A stretch of 64,000 nt of DNA. Source: Paracoccaceae bacterium. Its GTDB lineage: Bacteria > Pseudomonadota > Alphaproteobacteria > Rhodobacterales > Rhodobacteraceae. The notes beneath the pieces are model-generated. The model searched no databases. It was not told the origin of the DNA and was given only the letters and a program-made list of their open reading frames with translations. The stretch's first letter is position 1. The number at the start of each line of letters is the position of its first letter. The DNA lies in assembly GCA_947504705.1 (NCBI GenBank), contig CANNIA010000003.1:62001-126000 (forward strand), read 5' to 3'. Shown piece after piece: positions 42,975-52,969 of the stretch. A program made the translations under genes and the position numbers.

Positions 42975-44123
42975 ATGCAGCAGATGGGCCAGATTGCGCG
43001 GCAGATGGACGCTGATGGACTGGGGGACGGCCTTGATCGCCTGCGACTTCTTCGCTCGCGGCGGGTGGGGGCGGTCACCTTTCACCGGCTGCTGGCAGAA
43101 CACGGCTCTGCCAAGGCGGCGCTGCAGGCCCTTCCCGCCATCGCGCTGGCAGCGGGCGTCAGGGAATATGAACCCTGCCCTGAAGGCGTCGCTGTCGCCG
43201 AACTAAGGGCCGGTCGCGTGGCCGGGGCGCAGCTTCTTCACCATGGCGCGCCCGACTATCCGCAAGCCCTGATGGACCTGCCCGATGCCCCGCCCGTCCT
43301 CTGGGCGCTGGGGGATATCGGGTTGTTGAACTGCCCCGCCGTCGGGCTGGTGGGCGCACGCAATGCCTCCTCGCTGGGCACTCGGATGGCCCGCAGGCTG
43401 GGCCAAGGCCTTGCCGAAGCAGGGTTTACCGTCGTCTCGGGCCTGGCGCGCGGGATCGACGCGGCCGCGCATGAGGCGGCCCAAGGGTTCGTCGGGCGCA
43501 CCATCGCCGCTATGGCTGGCGGGATCGACGTGATCTATCCGGCCGAGAATGCAGTCCTGGCCCGCCAGATCGCCGATCAAGGTTGCCGCATCAGCGAACA
43601 CCCGCCTGGCCTTGAACCCCAGGCCCGACACTTCCCCCTGCGCAACCGGATCATCGCCGGGTTGTCTCAAGCGGTCGTTGTGGTCGAGGCAGCGGCCAAA
43701 TCTGGCAGTTTGATCACTGCGAAATCCGCGCTGGACTATGGACGCGAGGTCATGGCGGTGCCGGGCCATCCGTTCGATGCACGCGCTTCGGGCTGCAACA
43801 TGCTGATCCGGGACGGGGCGCTACTGATCCGCAGCGCATCTGATGTGCTTGAGGCTTTGGGCGCCTTTGACCGAGCACGACCTGAGCCAGAGGAACGCCT
43901 GCCCATCTTGCCGGGACCCGAAGCCCCGCAGCGCGGAATGAAAGAGGTGGCGCTTTTGCATTCGATGATTCTCTCCCACCTTGGTCCCAGCCCCCTGGCC
44001 GAAGACCAGTTGCTGCGTGATCTGAACGTAACACCCACCGATCTTGCCCCTGAACTTCTGACGCTGGAGCTTGACGGCCGGATCGCCCGCCAGCCCGGCG
44101 GCTTGCTGACACGGGTCAACTGA
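42975..44123 (+). CDS. dprA: DNA-processing protein DprA
   Basis: Loads RecA on incoming single-stranded DNA in transformation; cytoplasmic. About 382 residues with a SAM-like N-terminus (LRLLRSRRVGAVTFHRLLAE), the extended Rossmann domain (VGLVGARNASSLG, VVSGLARGIDAAAHEAA, TIAAMAGGIDVIYPAEN, SLITAKSALDYGREVMAVPG) and a C-terminal winged helix (LLRDLNVTPTDLAPELLTLEL). ATG at 42975 and another at 42894 (after a TTG at 42891) are both possible; family length supports the shorter one. Confidence 0.9.
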   Translation: MQQMGQIARQMDADGLGDGLDRLRLLRSRRVGAVTFHRLLAEHGSAKAALQALPAIALAAGVREYEPCPEGVAVAELRAGRVAGAQLLHHGAPDYPQALMDLPDAPPVLWALGDIGLLNCPAVGLVGARNASSLGTRMARRLGQGLAEAGFTVVSGLARGIDAAAHEAAQGFVGRTIAAMAGGIDVIYPAENAVLARQIADQGCRISEHPPGLEPQARHFPLRNRIIAGLSQAVVVVEAAAKSGSLITAKSALDYGREVMAVPGHPFDARASGCNMLIRDGALLIRSASDVLEALGAFDRARPEPEERLPILPGPEAPQRGMKEVALLHSMILSHLGPSPLAEDQLLRDLNVTPTDLAPELLTLELDGRIARQPGGLLTRVN

Positions 44124-44297
44124 CCGCACCTTCGCTCTGATGGGTGGCCTTCGCTGACACCCCGCTCGCGAGAAGCGCCTGCGAGGAAGCGCCGAGCGTC
44201 ACCTTTAGGCAATTGATCCGGCCCCGGTTGACAAATCCGGCCTGTGTCCCACATGGTGCCGCCCCATTCGCGGGGTGTTCAAAGGATCAGGGTTCTC

Positions 44298-46865
44298 ATG
44301 CCAGTTGTCGTCGTTGAATCCCCTGCCAAGGCCAAGACGATCAACAAATATCTTGGCCCCGACTTTGTCGTTCTCGCTTCTTACGGCCATGTCCGCGACC
44401 TGCCTGCCAAGGATGGTTCGGTCGATCCCGAGAATGGGTTCGACATGCTGTGGGAGGTCGCTTCCGACAGCAAAAAGCACATCAAGGCCATCGCCGAGGC
44501 GCTGAAGACCGATGACACGCTGATCCTAGCGACCGACCCCGATCGTGAGGGCGAGGCGATCAGCTGGCACCTGCGTGAGGCGCTCGCCTCCAGCCTGAAA
44601 AAGGGCAAGAAAGTCGCCCGTGTCACATTCAACGCCATCACCAAGGATGCGGTGACGAAGGCGATGAAGGAACCGCGCGAGATCGATCAGCCGCTGGTCG
44701 ACGCCTATCTCGCCCGTCGCGCGCTGGATTATCTGGTGGGCTTCACCCTCTCGCCCGTTCTTTGGCGCAAGCTGCCGGGGGCGAAATCGGCAGGCCGGGT
44801 GCAGTCAGTCTGCCTGCGTCTGATCGTCGAGCGCGAGATGGAGATCGAGGTCTTCAAGGCCCAGGAATACTGGACCGTAAAGGCCGTCTTCCGCACGCCA
44901 AGGGGGCAGGAATTCGAAGCGGGTTTGGTCACGCTTGGCGGCAAGAAACTGCAGAAATTCGACATTCCGACTGCTGTAGCGGCTGATCTGGCGGTAACGG
45001 CCTGCACTTCCCGAACATTCTCTGTTGTCGCTGTGGAATCCAAACCGGCCACGCGGAACCCTTGGCCGCCCTTCATGACCTCGACCTTGCAGCAGGAAGC
45101 CAGCCGCAAATATGGCATGGGCGCCAAGCAGTGCATGAACGCAGCGCAACGCCTGTATGAGGCCGGTCACATCACCTATATGCGCACCGACGGCATCGAC
45201 ATGGCGCCCGAAGCGGTCACGGCGACGCGGGCCGAAATCGAAAGCCGGTTTGGCAAGGCCTATGTCCCCGACAGCCCGCGGATCTACAAGAACAAGGCCA
45301 AGAACGCGCAGGAAGCGCATGAATGCATCCGGCCAACCGACATGGGCCTTGGCCCCGACAAGATCCGTGTCGAGGATGACCAGCGCAAGCTTTATGAGCT
45401 GATCTGGAAGCGCACCATTTCCAGCCAGATGGCCGCCGCGCGGCTGGAACGGACCGCGGTTGATGTGGCCAGCCCCGATGGCGAAGTGGCGTTCCGGGCC
45501 AATGGTCAGGTGGTGCTGTTCGATGGCTATCTGAAAGTCTACGATCAGGGCCGGGATGACGAGGATGAAGACGAAGGCCGCCTGCCGCAGGTGATGCAAG
45601 GCGAAAAACTGGACAAGGGCGCGATCAGCCCTGACCAGCATTTCACCCAACCCCCGCCCCGCTATACCGAAGCGACGCTGGTCAAGCGGATGGAAGAACT
45701 TGGGATCGGCCGCCCGTCGACCTATGCCTCGGTCCTGACCACGATCGTTGACCGGGAATATGTCCGCAAGGACAAGAACCGCCTGTTTCCGGAAGACAAG
45801 GGGCGGCTGGTTACAGCGTTCCTCTCGAACTTCTTCAAGCGCTATGTCGAATACGATTTCACCGCCGATCTGGAAACCGAGCTTGACGATGTCTCGGCCG
45901 GGGACCGCGACTACAAGGACGTGCTGACCCGCTTTTGGCGCGACTTTTCGGCGGCGATTGCCGAGACGGCGGACCTCCGGATTGGCGAGGTGCTGACCAA
46001 GATCGACGATTTCCTCAGCCCCCACCTCTACCCGGCCCGCGCCGATGGGGGCGATCCGCGTGTCTGTCCGACTTGCGGCAACGGGCGGCTGCATCTGAAA
46101 ACTGCACGTTCGGGCAGCGCTTTCATTGGTTGCGGCAACTATCCCGAATGCCGCTATACGCGGCCCTTGGCCGGGGATGCGGAAAGCGTCGCTTCGGACG
46201 GCCGGATCCTGGGGCAGGATGAAAACGGCGTTGAAATCAGCCTGCGCGCGGGGCGCTTTGGGCCCTATGTTCAGCGGGGCGAGGCGACTGAGGGGCAGCC
46301 AAAGCCCGACCGCGCCAGCCTGCCCAAGGGCTGGACGCCGGACGGGCTGACGCTGGAACGGGCGCTGGTACTGCTGTCGCTGCCGCGCGAGATTGGCAAG
46401 CACCCGGAAGACGGCGTCTTGGTCGAGGCGGCGATTGGTCGGTTCGGGCCTTACGTCAAGCATGGCTCGGTCTATGCGAACATTCCGGATGTCGAGGAAG
46501 TCTTCACGATCGGCATGAACCGGGCTGTGGAAGTGCTGGCCCAGAAGGCGGCGCGGGGCGGGCGGACGACGGCTCCGGCCGAGCCGTTGAAGGTCTTGGG
46601 CATGCATCCTGATGGGGGCGAAGTTCAGGTCATGCCGGGACGGTACGGGCCCTATGTGAAATGGGAGAAGATCAACGCGACCCTACCCAAGGAGCTGGCC
46701 CCCGAGGCGGTGACGCTGGAGGAGGCGCTGGTTCTGATCGCGGAAAAGGCGGGCAAGGGCGGCAAGAAGAAGGCTGCCCCGAAGAAGGCGGCGGCGAAAC
46801 CGGCGGCGAAGAAGGCCCCGGCCAAGAAGGCTGCCGCGAAGAAAAAACCTGCCAAGTCTGCGTGA
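44298..46865 (+). CDS. topA: DNA topoisomerase I
   Basis: Type IA enzyme relaxing negative supercoils, 855 residues. TOPRIM domain at the N-terminus (VVVESPAKAKTINKYLGPDF, DPDREGEAISWHL), catalytic Tyr in ITYMRTDGID (about 294), and ESRF...EAHECIRPT region. One C4 zinc element (CPTCGNG.. to ..CGNYPEC, about 590-620) is followed by repeated GRFGPYV.HG modules and a low-complexity Lys/Ala/Pro tail of about 45 residues, as in other alphaproteobacteria. A TTGACA is present at 44228-44233, but with no good -10. Confidence 0.96.
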   Translation: MPVVVVESPAKAKTINKYLGPDFVVLASYGHVRDLPAKDGSVDPENGFDMLWEVASDSKKHIKAIAEALKTDDTLILATDPDREGEAISWHLREALASSLKKGKKVARVTFNAITKDAVTKAMKEPREIDQPLVDAYLARRALDYLVGFTLSPVLWRKLPGAKSAGRVQSVCLRLIVEREMEIEVFKAQEYWTVKAVFRTPRGQEFEAGLVTLGGKKLQKFDIPTAVAADLAVTACTSRTFSVVAVESKPATRNPWPPFMTSTLQQEASRKYGMGAKQCMNAAQRLYEAGHITYMRTDGIDMAPEAVTATRAEIESRFGKAYVPDSPRIYKNKAKNAQEAHECIRPTDMGLGPDKIRVEDDQRKLYELIWKRTISSQMAAARLERTAVDVASPDGEVAFRANGQVVLFDGYLKVYDQGRDDEDEDEGRLPQVMQGEKLDKGAISPDQHFTQPPPRYTEATLVKRMEELGIGRPSTYASVLTTIVDREYVRKDKNRLFPEDKGRLVTAFLSNFFKRYVEYDFTADLETELDDVSAGDRDYKDVLTRFWRDFSAAIAETADLRIGEVLTKIDDFLSPHLYPARADGGDPRVCPTCGNGRLHLKTARSGSAFIGCGNYPECRYTRPLAGDAESVASDGRILGQDENGVEISLRAGRFGPYVQRGEATEGQPKPDRASLPKGWTPDGLTLERALVLLSLPREIGKHPEDGVLVEAAIGRFGPYVKHGSVYANIPDVEEVFTIGMNRAVEVLAQKAARGGRTTAPAEPLKVLGMHPDGGEVQVMPGRYGPYVKWEKINATLPKELAPEAVTLEEALVLIAEKAGKGGKKKAAPKKAAAKPAAKKAPAKKAAAKKKPAKSA

Positions 46866-46928
46866 CTGTCCACGGTGGAATGATTCTTTGACCCGTTTGA
46901 AAACAATGGGTTGTCCGTGGTCGTTCAG
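46866..46928 (+). repeat. Copy B of a dispersed 63-bp element
   Basis: Begins directly after the topA stop (CTGTCCACGGTGGA) and ends with CAATGGGTTGT..GTGG.CGTTC. Ungapped relation to copy A at 3392-3454: both start within a few bases of a stop codon and keep CAATGGGTTGT exactly 38 bases downstream of the first base. Confidence 0.6.
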
Positions 46929-47058
46929 GGATTCTTAAGATGTTTGCATCGGATCTGCGGCCGCGACAATCCGCAGGAGTTTATCGGTGCCGCAAAGGTG
47001 GTTGCGCGCCGGTCGGCGGTCGGCAAGACTGCAGAAGGTATCAACCCTGAGGTCCGCC

Positions 47059-47664
47059 ATGCGTTTTGCCCTTTCCACCAGCCTGATCCTTTTCGCCGCC
47101 CCGGCCTTTGCCTTTGAGCCCGGCACCCACGGCGAGCCGACCGAGGAGACGGGTTACTTCGTCGCCTGCAACACGGGCGAGGGAGGCAGTGCCTGCGAAA
47201 TTCATGCGCGTGGGGCGGTGTTCATGGCCTATTCCGAAGGCTCCTCGGAACCCCAGGCGATGGACGCGCTCGCCGAGTTGCCACAGGGGGCACCGATCAA
47301 ATTCACTGCTGACATGATCTCGATGGGCGATGTGACAGTCGAAATGGCGCTGAACACAGTTGCCCCGTATCCCGATGATCCGAACGCTGCACTGGTGCAG
47401 GGCCTGCAAGGCACCTGGTCCAAGGATGGCAAGGACATCGTGATCACCGGCTTGGAATGGCTGGAGCCTGAAGTTGCCGATTATCTTATCAGCCTTGGCA
47501 GCGCCTGTTCCGACGGGGTCGAGCTTGGCGCGATGCACCTGAGCCTTTACCAGATGGGCGGCGACCCGTTCAGCTCGATCTGCCTTGAACTGGTCGAGCA
47601 GACTGACGTAAAGGTCACGTTGCGTGACGTTGCCACGGGTACCGAGGTTCTTCTGACCCGCTAG
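47059..47664 (+). CDS. Exported protein of unknown function
   Basis: A 201-residue protein with a clear signal peptide (RFALSTSLILFAAPAFAF). The mature part is acidic, with Cys residues near its start (VACNTGEGGSACEIHARG) and later (GSACSDGVEL, SSICLELVE), so disulphides are likely. No domain recognised. The start at 47059 follows GAGG; an earlier frame start at 46987 is not convincing. Confidence 0.75.
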   Translation: MRFALSTSLILFAAPAFAFEPGTHGEPTEETGYFVACNTGEGGSACEIHARGAVFMAYSEGSSEPQAMDALAELPQGAPIKFTADMISMGDVTVEMALNTVAPYPDDPNAALVQGLQGTWSKDGKDIVITGLEWLEPEVADYLISLGSACSDGVELGAMHLSLYQMGGDPFSSICLELVEQTDVKVTLRDVATGTEVLLTR

Positions 47665-47673
47665 GCAGTTCCC

Positions 47674-47694
47674 GCCCCGGATATGATCCGGGGC
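47674..47694. terminator. Bidirectional hairpin between converging genes
   Basis: Perfect 9-bp stem GCCCCGGAT-ATG-ATCCGGGGC, 10 bases after the exported protein gene and 8 bases beyond the choV stop. Confidence 0.65.
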
Positions 47695-47702
47695 GCGAAG
47701 GC

Positions 47703-48746
47703 TTATCCGCGCGGGTTGATCAGCTTGGCCATCAGGCCAGCCGTTCGGATCATGCCTAGGTTGCGGCCGTTTTCGGTTACCACCATCTCGGTCACGCCCT
47801 TTGCCATCATGTCCATGATGTCTTTGACCGGAGTCTCTGCGGTCAGGGAGCGGGCCGTGGGTCCGGCTTCGCCGGTTTCCATCACGTCCCGGGCCGTCAG
47901 AACGCCAAGCGGGTTCATATGGGCGACGAAATCGGCGACATATTCCGACGCCGGGTTGGCGATGATTTCGCGTGCCGTGCCACATTGCACGATCCGGCCC
48001 CCCTCCATCAGCGCAATGCGGTTGCCGATCTTGAACGCCTCATCAAGGTCGTGGCTGACAAAGATGATGGTGCGCTTCAGCTTTTTCTGCAGGTCCAGAA
48101 GTTCATCCTGCAGCTTGCTGCGGATCAACGGGTCCAGCGCCGAAAAGGGCTCGTCCATCAACAGGATCGGCGCGTCGGTGACAAAGGCGCGGGCAAGACC
48201 GACGCGCTGCTGCATACCGCCGGACAGGTCACCGACCTTGCGCTCGGCCCATTGGGAAAGGTTCACCAGCTCAAGTTGGGCATCGACCTTGGGCATCCGG
48301 GCTTCGGGCGTCATGCCCGCCAGTTCCAGCCCGAGACCGACGTTGTCGCGCACGGTCCGCCATGGGAGCAGGCCGAATTGCTGGAAGACCATGGCGACGC
48401 GGGTCGCCCGCAGGCGGCGCAAAGTTTCGGGGTTGGCCTTGGTGACCGACACCATCTTGTCGCCGTCCAGCACCCGGACTTCGCCCCGGACCACCGGATT
48501 CAGCGCGTTGACCCCACGCAGAAGCGTGGATTTTCCGGACCCCGAAAGGCCCATGAGGACAAGGATCTCGCCCTCGGCCACGGTCAGGGAGCAGTCGTGG
48601 ACGCCAAGCACCTGGCCAGTGGATTGCTGGATGTCGCCCCGGCTTTGGCCCTGATCCATCAGGGGCAGGGCTAGTCCCGGCTTTTCACCGAAGACGATGG
48701 AAACCTTGTCGAATTCAACGGCTGCCCGTGCTTCTGAAACGCTCAT
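47703..48746 (-). CDS. choV: Choline/betaine ABC transporter ATP-binding protein ChoV
   Basis: ProV/OpuAA-type ATPase of 347 residues. Walker A GLSGSGKST, Q-loop VFQQFGLLPWRTV, signature LSGGMQQRVGLARA, Walker B ILLMDEPFSALDPL; the C-terminal 70 residues (about 270-347) carry a CBS-like regulatory domain (DVMETGEAGPTARSLTAETPVKDIM). Its ATG overlaps the choW stop by 4 bases. The neighbouring betI-betA genes make choline the likely substrate. Confidence 0.9.
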   Translation of the reverse strand: MSVSEARAAVEFDKVSIVFGEKPGLALPLMDQGQSRGDIQQSTGQVLGVHDCSLTVAEGEILVLMGLSGSGKSTLLRGVNALNPVVRGEVRVLDGDKMVSVTKANPETLRRLRATRVAMVFQQFGLLPWRTVRDNVGLGLELAGMTPEARMPKVDAQLELVNLSQWAERKVGDLSGGMQQRVGLARAFVTDAPILLMDEPFSALDPLIRSKLQDELLDLQKKLKRTIIFVSHDLDEAFKIGNRIALMEGGRIVQCGTAREIIANPASEYVADFVAHMNPLGVLTARDVMETGEAGPTARSLTAETPVKDIMDMMAKGVTEMVVTENGRNLGMIRTAGLMAKLINPRG

Positions 48747-49573
48747 TTTGTCACCCTCAGCATACGGTCCAAGGCGATTGCGACAACGACGATGACGAAG
48801 CCCGATTCAAAGCCCTTGGCGGCGTCGACATTGGCCAGTGCCCGCATGACCGGGTTGCCAAGGCCCTTGGCGCCGACCATCGAGGCGATGACGACCATCG
48901 ACAGCGACAGCATGATCGTTTGCGTCAGGCCCGCCATGATCTGCGGCCAGGCCCAGGGAAGTTCGACCTTCCACAGCCTCTGGCTTGGGGTCGCGCCGAA
49001 GGCGGTTGCAGCCTCCAGAAGCGCGGTCGGGGTCGATGCTACTCCGAGATGAGTCAGGCGAATCGGGGCGGGCAAAACGAAGATCACGGTGGCGATCAGG
49101 CCGGGGACAAGGCCAGTGCCGAAGAAGACGATGGCCGGGATCAGATAGACAAAGGTCGGCAGGGTCTGCATCAGGTCAAGGATCGGGCTCATCGCCGCGT
49201 AAAGCTTGGGTCGGTGCGCAGCGGCGATGCCGACCGGAATGCCGACGCCAAGGCAGACCACGCAAGAGGCAAGGATCAGGGTCAGGCTTTCGGATGTTTC
49301 CTTCCAGTAGCCCTGGTTGATCACAAAAAGCCAGCCAAGGGCTATGCCAAGGCAAACCTTCCAGCTGCGCTGTAAATACCAGGTCAGCGCCACGAACAGC
49401 GCTACGATGACCAGCGCCGGGGGGGCTTGAAGAAGCCAGAGGATGCCGCCGATCAGCGATTCCAGAAAGTAGGAAATGCCGTCGAAGATCACCGTGAGGT
49501 TGGTTTTCATCCAGTCGAACACGAGGTCCGAATAGGCCCCGACCGGTATCTTCCAGGCTGTCAGCCAGTCCAT
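48743..49573 (-). CDS. choW: Choline/betaine ABC transporter permease ChoW
   Basis: ProW-type inner-membrane permease, 276 residues, with about six hydrophobic helices and the BPD_transp_1 EAA-loop region (EAATAFGATPSQRLWKVELPWAWPQI in parts). Partner of ChoV and ChoX. Start at 49573 follows a purine-rich GGGGGAGG. Separated from choX by an attenuator-like hairpin. Confidence 0.9.
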   Translation of the reverse strand: MDWLTAWKIPVGAYSDLVFDWMKTNLTVIFDGISYFLESLIGGILWLLQAPPALVIVALFVALTWYLQRSWKVCLGIALGWLFVINQGYWKETSESLTLILASCVVCLGVGIPVGIAAAHRPKLYAAMSPILDLMQTLPTFVYLIPAIVFFGTGLVPGLIATVIFVLPAPIRLTHLGVASTPTALLEAATAFGATPSQRLWKVELPWAWPQIMAGLTQTIMLSLSMVVIASMVGAKGLGNPVMRALANVDAAKGFESGFVIVVVAIALDRMLRVTK

Positions 49574-49609
49574 CTTCCGCCTCCCCCGCTGTTTTACGAA
49601 CCAGAATGG

Positions 49610-49639
49610 AAAAGGCCCCGGGCCTTACGGACCGGGGCC
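49610..49639 (-). terminator. Attenuator between choX and choW
   Basis: On the minus strand, GGCCCCGG - 10-base loop - CCGGGGCC followed directly by TTTT, 8 bases after the choX stop. Such a site would let most transcripts end after the abundant binding protein and fewer continue into choWV. Confidence 0.7.
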
Positions 49640-49646
49640 AAATTCC

Positions 49647-50582
49647 TTACTGCAGCGCTGCTTCGACAGCGGCAACGGCATCGCCGCCGTCCTTGGTGGT
49701 CACGCCGTCAAGCCAGGCCTTCCAAGTATCTGGGTTGGCAGCCAGCCAGGTCTTTGCAGCCTCGGCCGGGTCGGTCCCGTTGTTCAGGATCGCGCCCATG
49801 ATCTCGTTTTCCATCGGAAGCGAGAAGACGAGGTTTTGCAGCAGCTTGCCCTGGTTCGGGCATTCCGTGACATAGCCCGCGCGGGTGTTGGTAAGCACCG
49901 TGGCACCCCCGAAGTTCGGGCCGAAATAGTCATCGCCGCCGGTCAGATAGGTCATCGTGTAGTTGGCGTTCATCGGGTGGGGTTCCCAGCCAAGGAAGAC
50001 GATCGCCTTGCCTTCGTTGTCCGCACGGGTGACTTCGGCCAGCATCCCCTGTTCCGAGGATTCGACCAGTTCGATCCCGGCGGTCTTCATCCCGAAGGCG
50101 TCGCTGTCGATCATCGAGAGGATCAGCTTGTTGCCGTCATTGCCCGCTTCGATCCCGAAGACCTTGAGGTCGAGGTCAGCGGCATGGGTGGCAATGTCGG
50201 CAAAGTCCTTGATGCCAAGCTCGACGCCCTTGGCGTTGGTGGCAAGGGTGTATTTGGCACCTTCCAGGTTCGGGCGCAGCGATTCGACGGTTTTGGCTTC
50301 CAGATAGGGGGCGATGTTCGATTCCATCGTCGGCATCCAGTTGCCAAGGAAGACATCGACGTCGCCGCCAGCCATGGCTTCATAGGTCACCGGAACCGCA
50401 AGCATCTGGGTTTCGGTTTCATAGCCAAGGGCGGTCAGCACAAGGCTGGTCGCGGCGGTGGTGGCAGTGATGTCGGTCCAGCCAACATCCGAGAAGATGA
50501 TCTTGTCGCAGCCTTCGGCAAAAGCCGAACCTGCAAGGGCGAAAGTCACGGTGGTGGCCAGAAGGGTCGAACGAAGGGTCAT
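49647..50582 (-). CDS. choX: Choline ABC transporter substrate-binding protein ChoX
   Basis: Periplasmic binding protein of the OpuAC family, 311 residues, with signal peptide (STLLATTVTFALAGSAFA). Family segments: IIFSDVGWTDITATTAATSL, GDVDVFLGNWMPTMESNI and AIVFLGWEPHPMNANY, in which the aromatic residues likely form the quaternary-ammonium box. First gene of choX-choW-choV, divergent from betI; AGGGAG is upstream of the ATG. Confidence 0.92.
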   Translation of the reverse strand: MTLRSTLLATTVTFALAGSAFAEGCDKIIFSDVGWTDITATTAATSLVLTALGYETETQMLAVPVTYEAMAGGDVDVFLGNWMPTMESNIAPYLEAKTVESLRPNLEGAKYTLATNAKGVELGIKDFADIATHAADLDLKVFGIEAGNDGNKLILSMIDSDAFGMKTAGIELVESSEQGMLAEVTRADNEGKAIVFLGWEPHPMNANYTMTYLTGGDDYFGPNFGGATVLTNTRAGYVTECPNQGKLLQNLVFSLPMENEIMGAILNNGTDPAEAAKTWLAANPDTWKAWLDGVTTKDGGDAVAAVEAALQ

Positions 50583-50600
50583 GGTGGCTCCCTGTTTTTG

Positions 50601-50620
50601 TTGATTGACGAGTCAATAAA
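50601..50620. promoter_or_regulatory. Probable BetI operator
   Basis: Near-palindrome with core ATTGAC-GA-GTCAAT (50604-50617) flanked by TTG and AAA, centred in the 83-base spacer between divergent choX and betI. It resembles known BetI operators in AT-rich palindromic form and position. Confidence 0.65.
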
Positions 50621-50665
50621 CTTCGCTCTTACTCGGTTTGGCAAGAACTTTTTGGGGCCGCACCG

Positions 50666-51247
50666 ATGCCGAAGCTTGGAATGGAGCCTATTCGCAAGGC
50701 AGCTTTGGTAAAAGCAACGATCGTCGAGATCGGTCGGGCCGGGTCTTTGGACGTGACGGTCAGCCAGATCGCCAAGCGCGCGGGCATGTCTTCGGCGCTG
50801 GCGCATCACTATTTTGGGTCCAAGGAAGAGATGTTTTTGGCCGCAATGCGCCATATTCTAACGCTTTACGGCGCGGAAGTGCGGGGCGCGCTGGTCGCAG
50901 CGGAAGGGCCGGAGGGGCGGATCAGGGCCATTCTGCGCGCCAACTTCAGCCCCACGAACTTTCGGCGTGAGGCGGTCGGGGCATGGCTGAATTTCTGGGT
51001 CCTGTCGCTCAGTGTACCCCAGGCAAAGCGGCTTTTGGCGGTCTATCAGCGGCGGCTTCGGTCGAACCTGATCGCGGCGTTAAGGCCCCTTGCCGGGGTT
51101 CGGGCCGGGGAAATCGCCGAATCACTTGGGGCAATGATCGACGGTCTTTATCTGCGCGAGGTGCTGAAATCCGGCGCGCCGGATGGGGCCGCAGCAGCAG
51201 CGGTGGCCTTGCGCCATCTGGAAGCAGAACTGGCGCGGGGGGCCTGA
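50666..51247 (+). CDS. betI: Transcriptional repressor BetI
   Basis: TetR-family repressor, 193 residues, that senses choline. N-terminal [51 protein letters not shown]; the C-terminal domain ([19 protein letters not shown]) is typical for BetI. It is 1 base upstream of betA and divergent to choXWV, so it probably controls both units through the shared spacer. Confidence 0.93.
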   Translation: MPKLGMEPIRKAALVKATIVEIGRAGSLDVTVSQIAKRAGMSSALAHHYFGSKEEMFLAAMRHILTLYGAEVRGALVAAEGPEGRIRAILRANFSPTNFRREAVGAWLNFWVLSLSVPQAKRLLAVYQRRLRSNLIAALRPLAGVRAGEIAESLGAMIDGLYLREVLKSGAPDGAAAAAVALRHLEAELARGA

Positions 51248-51248
51248 A

Positions 51249-52898
51249 ATGCACGCGGATTATGTGATTGTGGGGGCGGGTTCGGCTGGTTGCGCCATGG
51301 CCTATCGGCTGGCCGAGGCTGGCAAGCGCGTCACTGTCATTGAACATGGCGGGTCGGACGCTGGCCCGTTCATCCAGATGCCGGGTGCCCTGTCTTATCC
51401 GATGAATATGGGGATCTATGACTGGGGCTTTGCCACCGAGCCCGAGCCGCATCTGGGTGGGCGGGTGCTGGCGACTCCGCGCGGCAAGGTGATCGGTGGG
51501 TCGTCCTCGATCAACGGCATGGTCTATGTCCGGGGCCATGCCCGCGACTATGACACCTGGGCCGAGATGGGGGCGGATGGCTGGGCCTATGCCGATGTGC
51601 TGCCCTATTTCAAGCGGATGGAGAATTCGCACGGCGGTTCCGGCCCGGAATTCCGGGGGTCGGATGGGCCTTTGCACATCACCCGTGGCCCGCGCGACAA
51701 CCCGTTGTTCAACTCCTTCATCAAGGCGGGGGAGCAGGCGGGGTATCCGGTGACGTCTGACTATAACGGCCAGTCGCAGGAAGGCTTTGGCCCGATGGAG
51801 GCGACGATCTGGAAGGGGCGGCGCTGGTCGGCGGCCAATGCCTATCTGAAACCGGCAATGGCGGGCGGCAATGTCCATATCGCGCGCGGCTTTGCCCGCA
51901 AGATCGTGATGGAGGGCAAACGCGCCGTCGGGGTCGAGGTCGAGACCCGCGCCGGGATCGAAGTCATCCGTGCCGGGCGTGAGGTGATCATTGCCGCCTC
52001 GTCGATCAACTCGCCCAAGCTGCTTTTGCTTTCCGGGATCGGCCCGGCCGAGCATCTGCGCGAGCATGGGATCGAGGTTGTTGCTGATCGCAAGGGTGTG
52101 GGCGCGAACCTGCAGGATCACCTTGAAATCTATATGCAATTTGCAGCAAGCCAGCCGATAACTCTCTATAAATACTGGAATATCTGGGGCAAGGCCTGGG
52201 TCGGCGCACAGTGGCTTTTGACCGGCAAAGGCCTTGGCGCGTCGAATCAGTTTGAGGCTTGCGCCTTTATCCGTACCAAGGCGGGGGTCGAATACCCCGA
52301 CATCCAGTATCATTTTCTGCCCATTGCCGTGCGCTATGACGGCAAGGCGGTCGCCTCGGGCCACGGGTTCCAGGCGCATGTCGGGCCGATGCGGTCGAAA
52401 TCGCGCGGTTCGGTCACGCTGCGGTCGGCTGACCCCAAGGCCCCACCCAAGATCCTGTTCAACTACATGTCCGAGCCCAGCGACTGGGAGGATTTTCGCA
52501 CCTGCATCCGCCTGACGCGGGAGATTTTCGGACAAGAGGCCTTCAAGCCCTACCTGAAAGAGGAACTGCAGCCCGGCTCCGCCCTGCAGACCGATGCCGA
52601 GCTGGACGCTTTCCTGCGCGAACATGTCGAAAGCGCCTATCACCCCTGCGGTACAGCGCGGATGGGCCGGGCGACGGACCCGATGGCAGTGGTCGATCCG
52701 GAATGCCGGGTGATCGGGGTCGAAGGTCTGCGCGTGGCGGACTCGTCGATCTTCCCGCAAGTGACGAATGGCAATCTGAATGGCCCCTCGATCATGACCG
52801 GGGAAAAGGCGGCGGATCACATCCTTGGCCGCACGCCTTTGCCCGCGTCCAATCTGGAGCCCTTTATCAATCCGAACTGGAAGACAGCGCAGCGCTGA
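51249..52898 (+). CDS. betA: Choline dehydrogenase
   Basis: FAD-dependent GMC oxidoreductase, 549 residues, membrane-associated, oxidising choline to betaine aldehyde (and possibly on to betaine). FAD motif [21 protein letters not shown] near the start, GMC signature regions [20 protein letters not shown] and [16 protein letters not shown], catalytic His in [11 protein letters not shown] (about 466) and end motif [15 protein letters not shown]. betB is not adjacent. Translation is likely coupled to betI. Confidence 0.95.
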   Translation: MHADYVIVGAGSAGCAMAYRLAEAGKRVTVIEHGGSDAGPFIQMPGALSYPMNMGIYDWGFATEPEPHLGGRVLATPRGKVIGGSSSINGMVYVRGHARDYDTWAEMGADGWAYADVLPYFKRMENSHGGSGPEFRGSDGPLHITRGPRDNPLFNSFIKAGEQAGYPVTSDYNGQSQEGFGPMEATIWKGRRWSAANAYLKPAMAGGNVHIARGFARKIVMEGKRAVGVEVETRAGIEVIRAGREVIIAASSINSPKLLLLSGIGPAEHLREHGIEVVADRKGVGANLQDHLEIYMQFAASQPITLYKYWNIWGKAWVGAQWLLTGKGLGASNQFEACAFIRTKAGVEYPDIQYHFLPIAVRYDGKAVASGHGFQAHVGPMRSKSRGSVTLRSADPKAPPKILFNYMSEPSDWEDFRTCIRLTREIFGQEAFKPYLKEELQPGSALQTDAELDAFLREHVESAYHPCGTARMGRATDPMAVVDPECRVIGVEGLRVADSSIFPQVTNGNLNGPSIMTGEKAADHILGRTPLPASNLEPFINPNWKTAQR

Positions 52899-52969
52899 TT
52901 TGATCCCTGTCAAGGCGGGGTGGGCGGGGGCTTCTAGACTGGCCTAGACAGTCAAGAAGGAGAGACCCC

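Noticed and set aside
44228-44256. TTGACA upstream of topA as a sigma-70 promoter
   Set aside because: At 17-base spacing the -10 position reads ACATGG, too poor to call.
44805-46607. 600-codon minus-strand open frame opposite topA
   Set aside because: Antisense shadow of topA, low-quality composition and no start context.
46740-46865. Lys/Ala repeats at the 3' end of topA as a separate repeat element or frameshift
   Set aside because: Low-complexity basic tails are normal in alphaproteobacterial TopA; the frame is continuous to the stop.
51009-52913. 634-codon minus-strand open frame opposite betA
   Set aside because: Antisense shadow; BetA on the plus strand has every GMC motif.
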